The notes beneath the pieces were generated by a model. The model saw only the letters and a list, made by a program, of their open reading frames with translations, was not told where the DNA came from and did no database searches. Made by a program: the position numbers and the translations under genes. DNA of 62,956 nt from Peptococcaceae bacterium UBA4068 (GTDB taxonomy: Bacteria > Bacillota > Dehalobacteriia > UBA4068). This document shows, one piece after another, positions 1 through 7,596 of this stretch (positions are counted from its first letter, which is position 1; each line of letters starts with the position of its first letter). The DNA is taken from the NCBI GenBank assembly GCA_002382665.1, contig DFZA01000008.1, positions 1-62,956 on the forward strand, written 5' to 3'.

Positions 1-1
1 C

Positions 2-211
2 AATTTTGAAGATTTTCAGGCGCGCCGTGCCAATATCCGTTTCCGCAGAGAACAAGGCAGTAAACCGGAATATCTGCATACCTTAAACGGTTCCGGCGTT
101 GCGATTGGCCGTACTGTTGCGGCAATTTTGGAAAATTATCAACAAGCCGACGGCAGTGTCAAAGTACCAAAAGTACTGATCCCTTATATGGGATGTGAAG
201 TAATAAAATAA
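2..211 (+). CDS. serS: Seryl-tRNA synthetase, C-terminal end (partial)
   Basis: The window opens inside a gene whose last 69 codons read in frame from base 2 to a TAA at 209-211. The visible tail has the closing signature of class II seryl-tRNA synthetases: an FQARR element, then SKPEYLHTLNGSG, which is class II motif 3 with its conserved arginine region, and a short tail ending in VLIPYMG. The enzyme charges tRNA-Ser with serine in the cytoplasm. Everything upstream is outside the window, so length, start and regulation cannot be judged. It ends just before a strong hairpin terminator shared with the convergent gene. Confidence 0.95.
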   Translation, partial: NFEDFQARRANIRFRREQGSKPEYLHTLNGSGVAIGRTVAAILENYQQADGSVKVPKVLIPYMGCEVIK

Positions 212-215
212 AACA

Positions 216-239
216 AAACGGCCGGATTTCCGGCCGTTT
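216..239. terminator. Bidirectional rho-independent terminator
   Basis: A 10-bp stem (AAACGGCCGG with its complement) closes on an ATTT loop and is flanked by A and T runs, so it works on both strands. It ends serS on the plus strand and the aminotransferase on the minus strand. Confidence 0.9.
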
Positions 240-244
240 TGTTT

Positions 245-1417
245 CTAATCACGGTCTGTAAAAACTTTGCGTTTTTCGATAATAACTTTTTGGCAGGCGC
301 CAACGCCGGTGCCAAGTTCGAATTTATACCCAAGCTCGTAAAGCGCTAATTCCAAAGCCCCAATAGCGGCAATTAAGTCCATATCGCGGACGAATCCGAG
401 ATGGGCTATACGGAAGCTGGTCTTCTTAATATCGCCCATACCGCCGGCGATAACCGTATCATATTTTTCACGCATAATGCCTGTTATTTCCGCAGCAGTA
501 ATTCCCTCCGGACAATATACTGCGGTTACTGCGCCGCCTGCAACCTGATCGTCTGCAACAGGTTTCAATCCCAATGCTTTAATTGATGCCCTGATGGCGT
601 CTCTGCGAAAATAATGCTCCGCAATAACATTATCTATTCCCTGCTCGTTAAGCATATTGACTGCCTCGTCTAAAGCATAAACGAGTGAGACAGCCGGAGT
701 AAAAGGTGTCTGTCTATCATCCGCATATTTTTTGGCCTTTGATAAATCTAAATAAAATTTATGATTATGATTGTTGGCAGCCGCCGCCCAAGCACGCTGG
801 CTGACGGTAACAAGGCAAAGACCTGGCGGTACCATCAATGCTTTTTGCGAGGAAGTAACTACAACATCCAATCCCCATTCATCAGTTTTAAGCGGGCATG
901 CGCCTAAGCCACTGACGGCGTCAACCAGCAACAGGGCCGGATGATTACCGCGAGCTGCCGAAATCTTATCGAGCGGATTATAGACACCGGTAGAAGTCTC
1001 GTGCTGCTGGATGATAATTGCTTTGATTTTTTGCTCGGTATCAGCCGCAAGTTTTTCGGCAATAACCGCAGGATCAACAGCCTTGCCCATAGGGAATTCG
1101 ATATAATCAATATCCATACCGTGAGCTTCGGCAATGTCTCTATAGCGGCGTCCAAAGTTACCGGTGGATGCAACTATTACTTTATCACCGCTATTAAGAA
1201 AATTGACAACCGAGGCCTCAAGCCCTGCCGTCCCAGAGCAAGTCAATATTAATAAATCATTTTTCGTACAAAAAATGCGTTTGGCATTTTCGGTAACTTG
1301 GCCAAATATATCTTTAAAGGTACCGCTGCGATGGCTAATCATCGGTTGATTGGCAGCCTGTAGCACCCTATTTGGTATTTGTGTCGGTCCCGGTAACAGT
1401 AAAAATTGGTTTTCCAT
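245..1417 (-). CDS. Class V PLP-dependent aminotransferase (serine/alanine-glyoxylate type)
   Basis: This 390-residue fold-type I PLP enzyme belongs to the alanine-glyoxylate / serine-pyruvate / ureidoglycine-glyoxylate group. Visible marks are the N-terminal LLPGPTQIP segment, the CSGTAGLEA phosphate-binding stretch near residue 60, LLVDAVSGLG with the PLP-contacting Asp near 167, and SSQKAL near 191, whose Lys forms the Schiff base. A good ribosome site (AGGGAGATG) precedes the ATG. In Firmicutes such genes often sit beside serine genes, and serS is next door, so a role in serine or glycine metabolism is likely. The exact amino donor and acceptor cannot be read from sequence. Confidence 0.85.
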   Translation of the reverse strand: MENQFLLLPGPTQIPNRVLQAANQPMISHRSGTFKDIFGQVTENAKRIFCTKNDLLILTCSGTAGLEASVVNFLNSGDKVIVASTGNFGRRYRDIAEAHGMDIDYIEFPMGKAVDPAVIAEKLAADTEQKIKAIIIQQHETSTGVYNPLDKISAARGNHPALLLVDAVSGLGACPLKTDEWGLDVVVTSSQKALMVPPGLCLVTVSQRAWAAAANNHNHKFYLDLSKAKKYADDRQTPFTPAVSLVYALDEAVNMLNEQGIDNVIAEHYFRRDAIRASIKALGLKPVADDQVAGGAVTAVYCPEGITAAEITGIMREKYDTVIAGGMGDIKKTSFRIAHLGFVRDMDLIAAIGALELALYELGYKFELGTGVGACQKVIIEKRKVFTDRD

Positions 1418-1461
1418 TTTTACATCTCCCTAAGATATCTTTTTTTTGATATAATCGATAG

Positions 1462-1836
1462 CTATTTTCTTACAGTGTGTTTTCTCTTCAATAAATTTAA
1501 CAAGTTTAAGATATATGTTTTATCGGCAGATGATATAGGTTGACCGCCTAAAATAATATTATCGTTTTTAAGGAATTCCTCAATATCGATATCTTGGACT
1601 TCATTTTCTAACAAATCATTTGTCTCAAACAGCTCCGCAACAGTTACTTCCAAAGCATTGGCAATCAAAATAACACTGTCAATATTAGGGCTTTTTTCAC
1701 CGCTTTCGATATAACTGATGGCGCTTTGAGACATATTGGCCAGTTCAGCTAAGTCACTTTGTTTTAAGCCACGTTGTTTACGCATTGATTTAATATGTTC
1801 GCCAATATCAATCGGAGCATTTGTATTTTCTTTCAT
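1462..1836 (-). CDS. XRE-family transcriptional regulator
   Basis: A 124-residue protein with an HTH_3/XRE DNA-binding domain at about residues 12-66 (IKSMRKQRGLKQSDLAELANMSQSAISYIESGEKSPNIDSVILIANAL). The acidic C-terminal tail probably mediates dimerisation or ligand response. A TAGGTGATG ribosome site precedes the ATG. The upstream promoter is filled by a perfect 24-bp palindrome (1867-1890), which strongly suggests autorepression. The target set is unknown. It lies 44 bp upstream of the aminotransferase on the same strand and may be cotranscribed with it. Confidence 0.85.
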   Translation of the reverse strand: MKENTNAPIDIGEHIKSMRKQRGLKQSDLAELANMSQSAISYIESGEKSPNIDSVILIANALEVTVAELFETNDLLENEVQDIDIEEFLKNDNIILGGQPISSADKTYILNLLNLLKRKHTVRK

Positions 1837-1866
1837 AACAACATCACCTACCTTATCACTAAATTT

Positions 1867-1890
1867 ATAATATCAAAGTTTTGATATTAT
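1867..1890. promoter_or_regulatory. Perfect palindromic operator of the XRE gene
   Basis: Two perfect 11-bp arms (ataatatcaaa and its complement) are separated by GT. The palindrome occupies the space from the -10 to the -35 of the minus-strand promoter, so a bound dimer would block RNA polymerase. Autoregulation by the adjacent XRE protein is inferred from position and symmetry. Confidence 0.65.
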
Positions 1891-1895
1891 GTCCA
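1867..1895 (-). promoter_or_regulatory. Candidate sigma-A promoter for the XRE gene
   Basis: On the minus strand a -35 TGGACA (1890-1895) and a -10 TATTAT (1867-1872) are 17 bp apart, about 30 bp upstream of the XRE start codon. Confidence 0.55.
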
Positions 1896-1929
1896 GTAAT
1901 TTCCATAAATTAATCATTATTTCGACTGC

Positions 1930-1958
1930 TTGACTCTTTACGTAAAAAAAGATAAAAT
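1930..1958 (+). promoter_or_regulatory. Promoter of tRNA-Arg
   Basis: A -35 TTGACT (1930-1935) and a -10 TAAAAT (1953-1958) are separated by 17 bp and lie 35 bp upstream of the tRNA. Confidence 0.7.
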
Positions 1959-1993
1959 ACAACTGTTGTCTTTATATTAAGCTATAAATTCAT

Positions 1994-2070
1994 GTCCTCG
2001 TAGCTCAGTAGGATAGAGCGGTCGCCTCCTAAGCGACAGGTCGCACGTTCAAATCGTGTCGGGGACGCCA
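1994..2070 (+). tRNA. tRNA-Arg (anticodon CCT)
   Basis: A complete cloverleaf with a 7-bp acceptor stem (GTCCTCG against CGGGGAC), a D arm, anticodon stem GTCGC/GCGAC with loop CTCCTAA giving CCT, a T arm with GTTCAAATC, and an encoded CCA end. It reads the rare AGG codon. It has its own promoter and a following hairpin, so it is a single-gene unit. Confidence 0.95.
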
Positions 2071-2088
2071 CTTTTATAAAGATAATGG

Positions 2089-2121
2089 AAGGATTCGAAC
2101 CCTTAAGGTTTGAATCCTTTT
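2089..2121 (+). terminator. Terminator-like hairpin after tRNA-Arg
   Basis: A 13-bp stem with one G-T pair (AAGGATTCGAACC with its complement) has a 5-base loop and is followed by a T-rich run. The left arm contains a GATTCGAACC core resembling a tRNA T-arm in complement, but no second tRNA is present. Confidence 0.65.
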
Positions 2122-2166
2122 GTCTTTGTAGTATACTCATAACAGGACGATGAGGAAAGGATTACT

Positions 2167-2586
2167 ATGGAAAATAAAGAAAAAACTATTGGTCTTTGGT
2201 TTGATATGTGGTTAAAAAAGCAGGATTTAGGAATTGCAGACATTTTCACTAATGATGCAGTTTACATTGAAAGTTGGGGACCAAAATATAAAGGCACTGA
2301 TAAAATCAAGCATTGGTTTACCGAATGGAATACCCGTGGAAATGTACTTGCGTGGGACATTAAGCAGTTCTTTCATAAAGGAAATCAAACAATAGTTGAG
2401 TGGTATTTCAAGAACACTATGAATGATGGAAAGGTTGAAGCCTTTGATGGCGTTTCCATTATTGAATGGACAGTGTATGGTAAAATCCGCTTCTTAAAAG
2501 AATTTGGATGCAATATCAATAACTATGACCCATATCAAAATAGTTTGAACCCACAATTTAGAGATGAAGAAACGATGTGGTTTTAA
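2167..2586 (+). CDS. NTF2/SnoaL-like domain protein
   Basis: The 139-residue product has the cone-shaped NTF2-like fold signature: an N-terminal helix followed by a stretch such as LGIADIFTNDAVYIESWGPKYKGTDKIKHWF, then WDIKQFF and TIVEWYF beta strands. Proteins of this family bind small hydrophobic ligands or act as isomerases. No catalytic set can be named here, so the ligand is unknown. A GAGGAAAGG ribosome site precedes the ATG. It is a single gene followed by its own terminator, with no functional partner nearby. Confidence 0.7.
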   Translation: MENKEKTIGLWFDMWLKKQDLGIADIFTNDAVYIESWGPKYKGTDKIKHWFTEWNTRGNVLAWDIKQFFHKGNQTIVEWYFKNTMNDGKVEAFDGVSIIEWTVYGKIRFLKEFGCNINNYDPYQNSLNPQFRDEETMWF

Positions 2587-2674
2587 ACATGTCTGTTTTT
2601 TGCTGGCAAGCTAAATTGTGCATAATGAGCATAATTAGAACCTACATCTAAATTGAGCAAATGACACAAAAATG

Positions 2675-2706
2675 CTGTAATCTTGAATGATGATTACAGT
2701 ATTTTT
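2675..2706 (+). terminator. Terminator of the NTF2-like gene
   Basis: An 8-bp stem (CTGTAATC/GATTACAG) with a 9-base loop is followed by TATTTTTAT. Confidence 0.7.
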
Positions 2707-2760
2707 ATAAATAAAACTCTATTTAGTGAATAGGTCTAGAGGAATTTCACATGTTTCTAA

Positions 2761-2958
2761 TTATCCACCACCAAATAAATGAAGTATTTGTAAGTCATCG
2801 CCTTCGCTAACAGTTGTCTGCTGCCATAAATAATCCTCAATAACTTCTCCGTTTAGCTTAACAACCAGCAGCTTATATACAAAATTATTTTCGTCAATAA
2901 TTTTTTGGATAGTGGAATTTTCTTTACATTGATATTTATCATTATTGAGTATTATCAT
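2761..2958 (-). CDS. ThiS/MoaD-like sulfur-carrier protein (copy 1)
   Basis: A 65-residue beta-grasp protein ending in FGGG, so it has the C-terminal Gly-Gly that an E1-like enzyme adenylates and that then carries sulfur as a thiocarboxylate. The strand order and the IIDENNFVYKLLVVKLNGEVIEDYLW stretch match ThiS-type carriers. It lies 24 bp downstream of the AOR gene in the same operon with a clear GAGG ribosome site. Families of this kind next to AOR are usually assigned to tungsto- or molybdopterin supply; thiamin synthesis is less likely because no other thi gene is nearby. A close relative is encoded at 5778-5975. Confidence 0.75.
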   Translation of the reverse strand: MIILNNDKYQCKENSTIQKIIDENNFVYKLLVVKLNGEVIEDYLWQQTTVSEGDDLQILHLFGGG

Positions 2959-2982
2959 TTTGCTTTTACCTCTTATCAGATA

Positions 2983-5178
2983 TTATTCTGCATAATCAGG
3001 CCAAAAGCCTTCCGCTTGCAAATATGGTTTTACTACCGCAACTACTTCGGGAAAGTCAATACCCAACTCCTCCAGTTTCTGCAATTTGGGTATGCCGTTT
3101 GGCGTCCAGCCGCGGCGCTTGTATACCGCATCAACAAGCGTTTCGAATTGCTGTTCCCGCCAAATACGCAGAATTGCTATTTTTTCTTCAACGCTTTTGG
3201 CGACGGGATCAATCCCTGTTTTTTCTTTAAGTTGCTTATCATATCTATTTTCACGCGACAGATATTCTTCTTTTGTCACCGGGCCTAATGAGCGATAGGG
3301 GGGCTTATCATGGCAACGCTGGCCGCTGCCCATTCTGAGAATGAAAACGCGCTGAAAGGTATATACACGATCGCTCATTTTAAGTATGTCATTTTCAGCA
3401 ATTGATTTACCGGTTACGCCTTCAAAAACTTGACAGTAATTGCGTACATGTCCCGGCACTTTGGCAGGATCGTCGGAATATTTATTATCAGCAGGGGTAA
3501 TATCATTCCAGGGCAGCTTACACATGCCTAATAAACCGAACCAGGTTCTAAACAACGGAAAATAATATAGAGCTTCGGCTTTATCTTCAAAAGTCGGCAT
3601 CTGGTTATTAACAATATCCATGAATATCAGCCAGGCCTCATCATGTTGAGGACCCTTGTTACAAAGAGCATAACCTCCTTGCTGCGCTAAAGACTCTTTC
3701 ATCAGATACTCTGAATACTCCAAGCCTTTTTGTTCCATACCGATATCTTCTAGGAAATTTTTATCCGCGCCATATTCTTCAACAAATATTTTTTTCATCT
3801 CTCTGACGCCGCGCCCCACAATTATACCAAAGCCCTCACCTCGGGACATCTGATGCATCAATTCACAAAGAGACTCACCATTACCCCATGATAAATCAAG
3901 GCCGCCGGTATGCTCTAGCGTGATTATGCCGCGATCAAAACATTCCATGGCAAAAGCCGTCATTGTGCCCATGGAAATTGTATCAAGTCCATAAGTATCG
4001 CAATAGAAATTTGCTTCTAATATCCAGTCGGGGTCAAAGGTGCCGGTATTGGCACCTAATCCGGCTGCGTTTTCGTATTCTGGGCCGTCAACGCAAACCC
4101 GTTGGCCTTTATAAGGTCCTGTGCGCAGTAAAAAATTGTTAACGGCCTTGGCACAGGAAAGAGAACAGCCATACCAGCAGCCGTCAGGTACGCCTTGAGT
4201 CACATAATTATCTATGAAAACCTGGGAAGTAATCTTTTCTGTCTGGGGATCAGAACCGAATTGATAATTGTAACACGGCAACAGATCGTATTGATCCATG
4301 ACCTCAATAATATTGGCTGTACCGATTTTACGCATATTATTTTGCAGATGGTCAGAATTAGCAACTTCTTTATGCAGCCTAATACCTGCGGTATTAATCA
4401 GCCTTTTCTCTGCGGGGTTATTGATATCGCCGTTTACACCTCGATATCGGCAAACAATAGCTTTGATATGCTTATCCCTGAAAACCCGGCCGATACCTCC
4501 CCTGCCCGCCTGCTTAAGCCGTGCACAACCACGCCTTTTATCCCAGAACGAGAAGTTGAGCATACCGATGTTGCAATTTTCTGCGGCGGTTCCGGAACAG
4601 ACTATGGCAATACTTGACTTGTCATCGTCATTATTGGCATACATGTCACTGAGTTGTTCAACCAAAATATGGCTATCGATTGCCTCACTCGGCGCTGTTT
4701 CAATGCGAATTTCATGCTCATTGCCATCAATAAAAATGATCACATCATTGTCTGCCTTACCTTGCAGTTCCAAGGCATCGAATCCGGAAAATTTGAGAAA
4801 AGGGCCAAAATACCCGCCAACGTTACTATCAATCGGTAAATGCGTTAAAGGTGAAAGAGCGCATACCAATGATTTGCCTGCGCCGGGATACTGTGTAATA
4901 CCGGAGAGAGGGCCGTGCGCTATAACAATTTCATTTTCAGGATCATTCCACTTGGTTTGCGGTGTTACTGCCTGCCAAAGATAATAAAGACCAAACCCGC
5001 GGCCACCGGTAAACTTTTCTTTGATTTCTGGCGTTATTTGCTTCTCTTTAACAGTCATGCTGTCTAAATCAATATATAACAAACGGTTGTTATATCCCCT
5101 ATAAATAGGATTATGTTTATATCTATATTCTGTTAACAGTTGGTGTTGCGAAGCAAGCAATTGGGATTCGCTATTCAC
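2983..5178 (-). CDS. Aldehyde:ferredoxin oxidoreductase family protein (tungsten or molybdenum bis-pyranopterin)
   Basis: I place the start at the GTG of 5176-5178, with a GAGGG ribosome site seven bases upstream; an in-frame ATG further up lies inside the ferredoxin gene. This gives 731 residues, longer than the roughly 600 of classical AOR and close to the longer YdhV-like members. The N-terminal domain has GYNNRLLYIDL and GGRGFGLYYLW. The [4Fe-4S] ligands appear as CWYGCSLSC (Cys 334, 338 and 342 in this numbering) plus a late Cys in GMCKLPW. The family oxidises aldehydes to acids and reduces ferredoxin. The partner ferredoxin lies 32 bp upstream and a ThiS-like carrier downstream. Substrate unknown. 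Confidence 0.88.
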   Translation of the reverse strand: MNSESQLLASQHQLLTEYRYKHNPIYRGYNNRLLYIDLDSMTVKEKQITPEIKEKFTGGRGFGLYYLWQAVTPQTKWNDPENEIVIAHGPLSGITQYPGAGKSLVCALSPLTHLPIDSNVGGYFGPFLKFSGFDALELQGKADNDVIIFIDGNEHEIRIETAPSEAIDSHILVEQLSDMYANNDDDKSSIAIVCSGTAAENCNIGMLNFSFWDKRRGCARLKQAGRGGIGRVFRDKHIKAIVCRYRGVNGDINNPAEKRLINTAGIRLHKEVANSDHLQNNMRKIGTANIIEVMDQYDLLPCYNYQFGSDPQTEKITSQVFIDNYVTQGVPDGCWYGCSLSCAKAVNNFLLRTGPYKGQRVCVDGPEYENAAGLGANTGTFDPDWILEANFYCDTYGLDTISMGTMTAFAMECFDRGIITLEHTGGLDLSWGNGESLCELMHQMSRGEGFGIIVGRGVREMKKIFVEEYGADKNFLEDIGMEQKGLEYSEYLMKESLAQQGGYALCNKGPQHDEAWLIFMDIVNNQMPTFEDKAEALYYFPLFRTWFGLLGMCKLPWNDITPADNKYSDDPAKVPGHVRNYCQVFEGVTGKSIAENDILKMSDRVYTFQRVFILRMGSGQRCHDKPPYRSLGPVTKEEYLSRENRYDKQLKEKTGIDPVAKSVEEKIAILRIWREQQFETLVDAVYKRRGWTPNGIPKLQKLEELGIDFPEVVAVVKPYLQAEGFWPDYAE

Positions 5179-5210
5179 TAACTTCCCTCTTTCTTTTAAA
5201 AAATATTGTT

Positions 5211-5606
5211 CTACTCTGATAATCTCAGCGCGCCTGTAGGACAAGCGCGGACACATAAGCCGCAGGCGATGCATTTAAATGGTGTCGGCAGATCGTCATG
5301 GTAATATATCAGACCTCTATCACATTCGCCGATGCATATCAAGCAGCCTACGCATTTATTTTTATCTATCTTCCAAACACCGTTGTCATCAACATATAAG
5401 GCCATAGGCGTACACATTTTTGCGCATACTCCGCATTGATCGCATACTGCTAATCTATATTGCCCGTGATATCCGCCATATTGATTGGAAAAAATACGAA
5501 TAGCGCTCTTCTCCCTATTTTCTTCTTTAAAAAAAGCCTTGGAACAGACAATTTCACAACGGCCACAGCCATTACAAAGGCTATAATCTACTATGAGCTT
5601 TCTCAC
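5211..5606 (-). CDS. Polyferredoxin with four [4Fe-4S] motifs, AOR partner
   Basis: A 131-residue iron-sulfur protein with four complete CxxCxxCxxxC motifs: CNGCGRCEIVC at residue 11, CDQCGVCAKMC near 55, CVGCLICIGEC near 86, and CIACGLCVRAC near 112. It could therefore hold four [4Fe-4S] clusters. It starts with GTG after a GGGAG ribosome site and opens the AOR operon. It most likely takes electrons from AOR and passes them on, like the small subunit of the AOR/YdhY systems. It has no signal peptide, so it is cytoplasmic. Confidence 0.85.
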   Translation of the reverse strand: MRKLIVDYSLCNGCGRCEIVCSKAFFKEENREKSAIRIFSNQYGGYHGQYRLAVCDQCGVCAKMCTPMALYVDDNGVWKIDKNKCVGCLICIGECDRGLIYYHDDLPTPFKCIACGLCVRACPTGALRLSE

Positions 5607-5649
5607 AACAAAACTCCCTTAATCCCTATTAATCAGCACTTAATTTTAT

Positions 5650-5678
5650 ATTATAGTATAATAATCAACATTCGACAA
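5650..5678 (-). promoter_or_regulatory. Promoter of the AOR operon
   Basis: On the minus strand a -35 TTGTCG (5673-5678) and a perfect -10 TATAAT (5650-5655) are 17 bp apart, about 45 bp upstream of the ferredoxin start. Confidence 0.6.
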
Positions 5679-5732
5679 GTATAACAACTTAATTAGTCAG
5701 GACAACAATTCATTTATTGAGGTTATAATAAT

Positions 5733-5760
5733 AAAATCCGTCGATCTTTCGACGGATTTT
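5733..5760. terminator. Terminator between ThiS-like copy 2 and the AOR operon
   Basis: A 12-bp perfect stem (AAAATCCGTCGA and its complement) with a TCTT loop has A and T flanks, so it can work in both directions. It lies 18 bp beyond the stop of the 5778-5975 gene. Confidence 0.88.
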
Positions 5761-5777
5761 AACATGTTTTTATTAAA

Positions 5778-5975
5778 TCAACCACCGTGATGGAGGTCGA
5801 CAATTACTAATTTGTCGCCGTTTTTTACTTTCTTTTCCCGCCATAGAAATTGTTCGACTACCAATCCGTTGAGAGCAACCAATATATTTGGATAGGAAAA
5901 TTTTTTATCTTCGATAATTGCCTGTATGCTAGTATTTTCCTCGCAATCGTATGGCTCGTCGTTAAGTGTTATCAT
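5778..5975 (-). CDS. ThiS/MoaD-like sulfur-carrier protein (copy 2)
   Basis: A 65-residue beta-grasp carrier ending in HHGG, the same length as the copy at 2761-2958 and clearly related to it (shared ITLN/IILN opening, CEEN/CKEN, IQ-II, VALNG/VKLNG, FLW/YLW). The C-terminal Gly-Gly is the site of adenylation and sulfur loading. A strong GGGAGGTGAG ribosome site precedes the ATG. A terminator separates it from the AOR operon, so it is transcribed on its own. The matching E1-type enzyme may be the ThiF-like protein at 31018-31767. Confidence 0.72.
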   Translation of the reverse strand: MITLNDEPYDCEENTSIQAIIEDKKFSYPNILVALNGLVVEQFLWREKKVKNGDKLVIVDLHHGG

Positions 5976-6036
5976 TTATGCTCACCTCCCTGATCATATC
6001 AGATGCAAATAAACATAAGCAATTAAATCTATTATA

Positions 6037-6507
6037 TTATTCTTTATGCGTTTTTACTTCCTGCTGCAGGGCTTTGATCTCTTTGGCAAAAGTTGAAATA
6101 TCCTCAAAATTGCGATATACAGAAGCAAATCTGACATAAGCTACCTGATCCACTTCGCGTAAATGTTTCATAACCAATTCGCCTATCTCTTTGGAATAAA
6201 CTTCACGTTCCAGATTATTACGCAGTTCACGCTCAATATCATCGACGATCTGTTCTAAAACTCTGATGGGTACTTTACGTTTATCGCAGGCTTTGATCAA
6301 ACCATTGAGTATTTTATTGGGATCAAATAATTCACGCCTGTTATCGTTTTTTACAACTATCAGCGGTGTCTCTTCAACCCGTTCATATGTCGTAAACCGT
6401 TTCCCGCATTGCAAACATTCACGTCGGCGGCGAATGCTTTTGCCATCATCAACTGGCCGGGAGTCTAAAACTTTGGAGTCGAAATAGCCACAATATATAC
6501 ATTGCAT
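6037..6507 (-). CDS. nrdR: Transcriptional repressor NrdR
   Basis: A 156-residue protein from the ATG at 6507, chosen because a GGAGGTATCGCC ribosome site precedes it; an upstream in-frame ATG would add 25 atypical residues. The zinc ribbon is MQCIYCGYFDSKVLDSR...CLQCGKRFTTYERVE at residues 1-50, followed by the ATP-cone domain from about residue 49. NrdR senses dATP/ATP and represses ribonucleotide reductase genes. No nrd gene is in the window. It sits next to sporulation genes, a frequent arrangement in spore-forming Firmicutes. Confidence 0.95.
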   Translation of the reverse strand: MQCIYCGYFDSKVLDSRPVDDGKSIRRRRECLQCGKRFTTYERVEETPLIVVKNDNRRELFDPNKILNGLIKACDKRKVPIRVLEQIVDDIERELRNNLEREVYSKEIGELVMKHLREVDQVAYVRFASVYRNFEDISTFAKEIKALQQEVKTHKE

Positions 6508-6655
6508 GGCGATACCTCCTAATTTGAAAGACATCCTGTATATGTATAATATTACTATACCATATATAGTTTTGACAAGCATTTTGATAAAAAAACCAGT
6601 AATAATATTGATTATTAAATGATTTACAGCATATATTTTGCCAGAGGTGATAAAA

Positions 6656-6979
6656 ATGTTACGAATTTCTGATTTACGTCATAAAGATATAATCAATAAT
6701 ATTGACGGCAAAAGATTAGGACTTATTCGGGATATTGAATTGAATTTAAGAGAAGGCAGAATTGATGCTTTAATATTACCGTCTGAAAATCGGATAATTG
6801 GGTTGCTTTCTCGAGCCGAAGATATTAATGTAATGTGGCCGCAAATTCAAAAAATAGGCGTTGATGTGATATTGATTGAAATGGAAAAAATAACGCCGGT
6901 TCAGCGAGATACTGAAAAACGGCGTTATCGTGAAGAGGATTATGATGCTCTGCTTTCCGAATGGGAGGATGATTATTAG
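6656..6979 (+). CDS. YlmC/YmxH family sporulation protein (PRC-barrel)
   Basis: I take the ATG at 6656 (AGAGGTGATAAAA upstream), which gives 107 residues starting MLRISDLRHKDIINNIDGKRLGLIRDIEL. The PRC-barrel fold is seen in the first 80 residues (RLGLIRDIELNLREGRIDALILP). The family is widespread in spore formers, commonly beside sigG or nrdR as here, but its molecular role is not well defined. It is the only plus-strand gene in this block and converges on spoIIR with 14 bp between the stops. Confidence 0.75.
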   Translation: MLRISDLRHKDIINNIDGKRLGLIRDIELNLREGRIDALILPSENRIIGLLSRAEDINVMWPQIQKIGVDVILIEMEKITPVQRDTEKRRYREEDYDALLSEWEDDY

Positions 6980-6993
6980 ACGCTTCGGACATT

Positions 6994-7578
6994 TTAGTGT
7001 TTTGAAAACCAATCAGCTAATTTGCTGTGGACTTCGACAGTAGGTTGAGAATTATTTTCAGTAGCCATAGCGTCCACTGCTTCGGTTTCACTTGCTATAT
7101 CCACAAAACACAGCGGTGGAAACAGCACGCACCACCAGTTATGCCCGGCGCCGGCTCCTAAGGTAATGGTTAATGAGTCATAATAGCCGGCGTCTAAAAC
7201 TGTGCCATCGTAATTAATTGTGGGAAACTGTTCGTTAGTGAGACAAGCCTTGGATTTATAACCCACCTGTTCTGCCAACACCTGATTTGCTAATTCTTCA
7301 ATCTGCGGTAATTTCTTTTCGACAATAGCCATAGCTTCTTCTTTATTTTTTGCTTCGGCTAAGGAATCGGCAAGCATCACTATTACTTTGTCTCTGATCT
7401 TTAATTTTAGACTTTGGTCTAATGCGCTATCGCTATTGGCGCGAATGTGTAGACGTAACGGTGAATTACCAACTTCAAGCGATACCGCGTTGGCCTGCTG
7501 ATAATAACCGATACCAACGATAGCTATTATTGCTAAAAGAACTGCGATAAAAGTTCTGGACTTTAATATATTTTTCAT
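6994..7578 (-). CDS. spoIIR: Stage II sporulation protein R
   Basis: A 194-residue secreted signalling protein. An N-terminal hydrophobic segment (residues 9-26) works as signal or anchor. The SpoIIR core follows with NSPLRLHIRANSDSALDQSLKLKIRDKV, the family hallmark, and ends around GAGHNWWCVLFPPLCFVDIAS. In sporulation SpoIIR is made in the forespore and triggers SpoIIGA-dependent processing of pro-sigma-E in the mother cell. It lies 18 bp downstream of sigG, so forespore coexpression is plausible. The length is close to that of other SpoIIR proteins. Confidence 0.92.
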   Translation of the reverse strand: MKNILKSRTFIAVLLAIIAIVGIGYYQQANAVSLEVGNSPLRLHIRANSDSALDQSLKLKIRDKVIVMLADSLAEAKNKEEAMAIVEKKLPQIEELANQVLAEQVGYKSKACLTNEQFPTINYDGTVLDAGYYDSLTITLGAGAGHNWWCVLFPPLCFVDIASETEAVDAMATENNSQPTVEVHSKLADWFSKH

Positions 7579-7596
7579 TTTTTACTCCTAATATAA

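Noticed and set aside
5178..5274. AOR start at the upstream ATG (5274)
   Set aside because: It lies inside the ferredoxin gene, adds atypical residues, and the GTG at 5178 has a better ribosome site.
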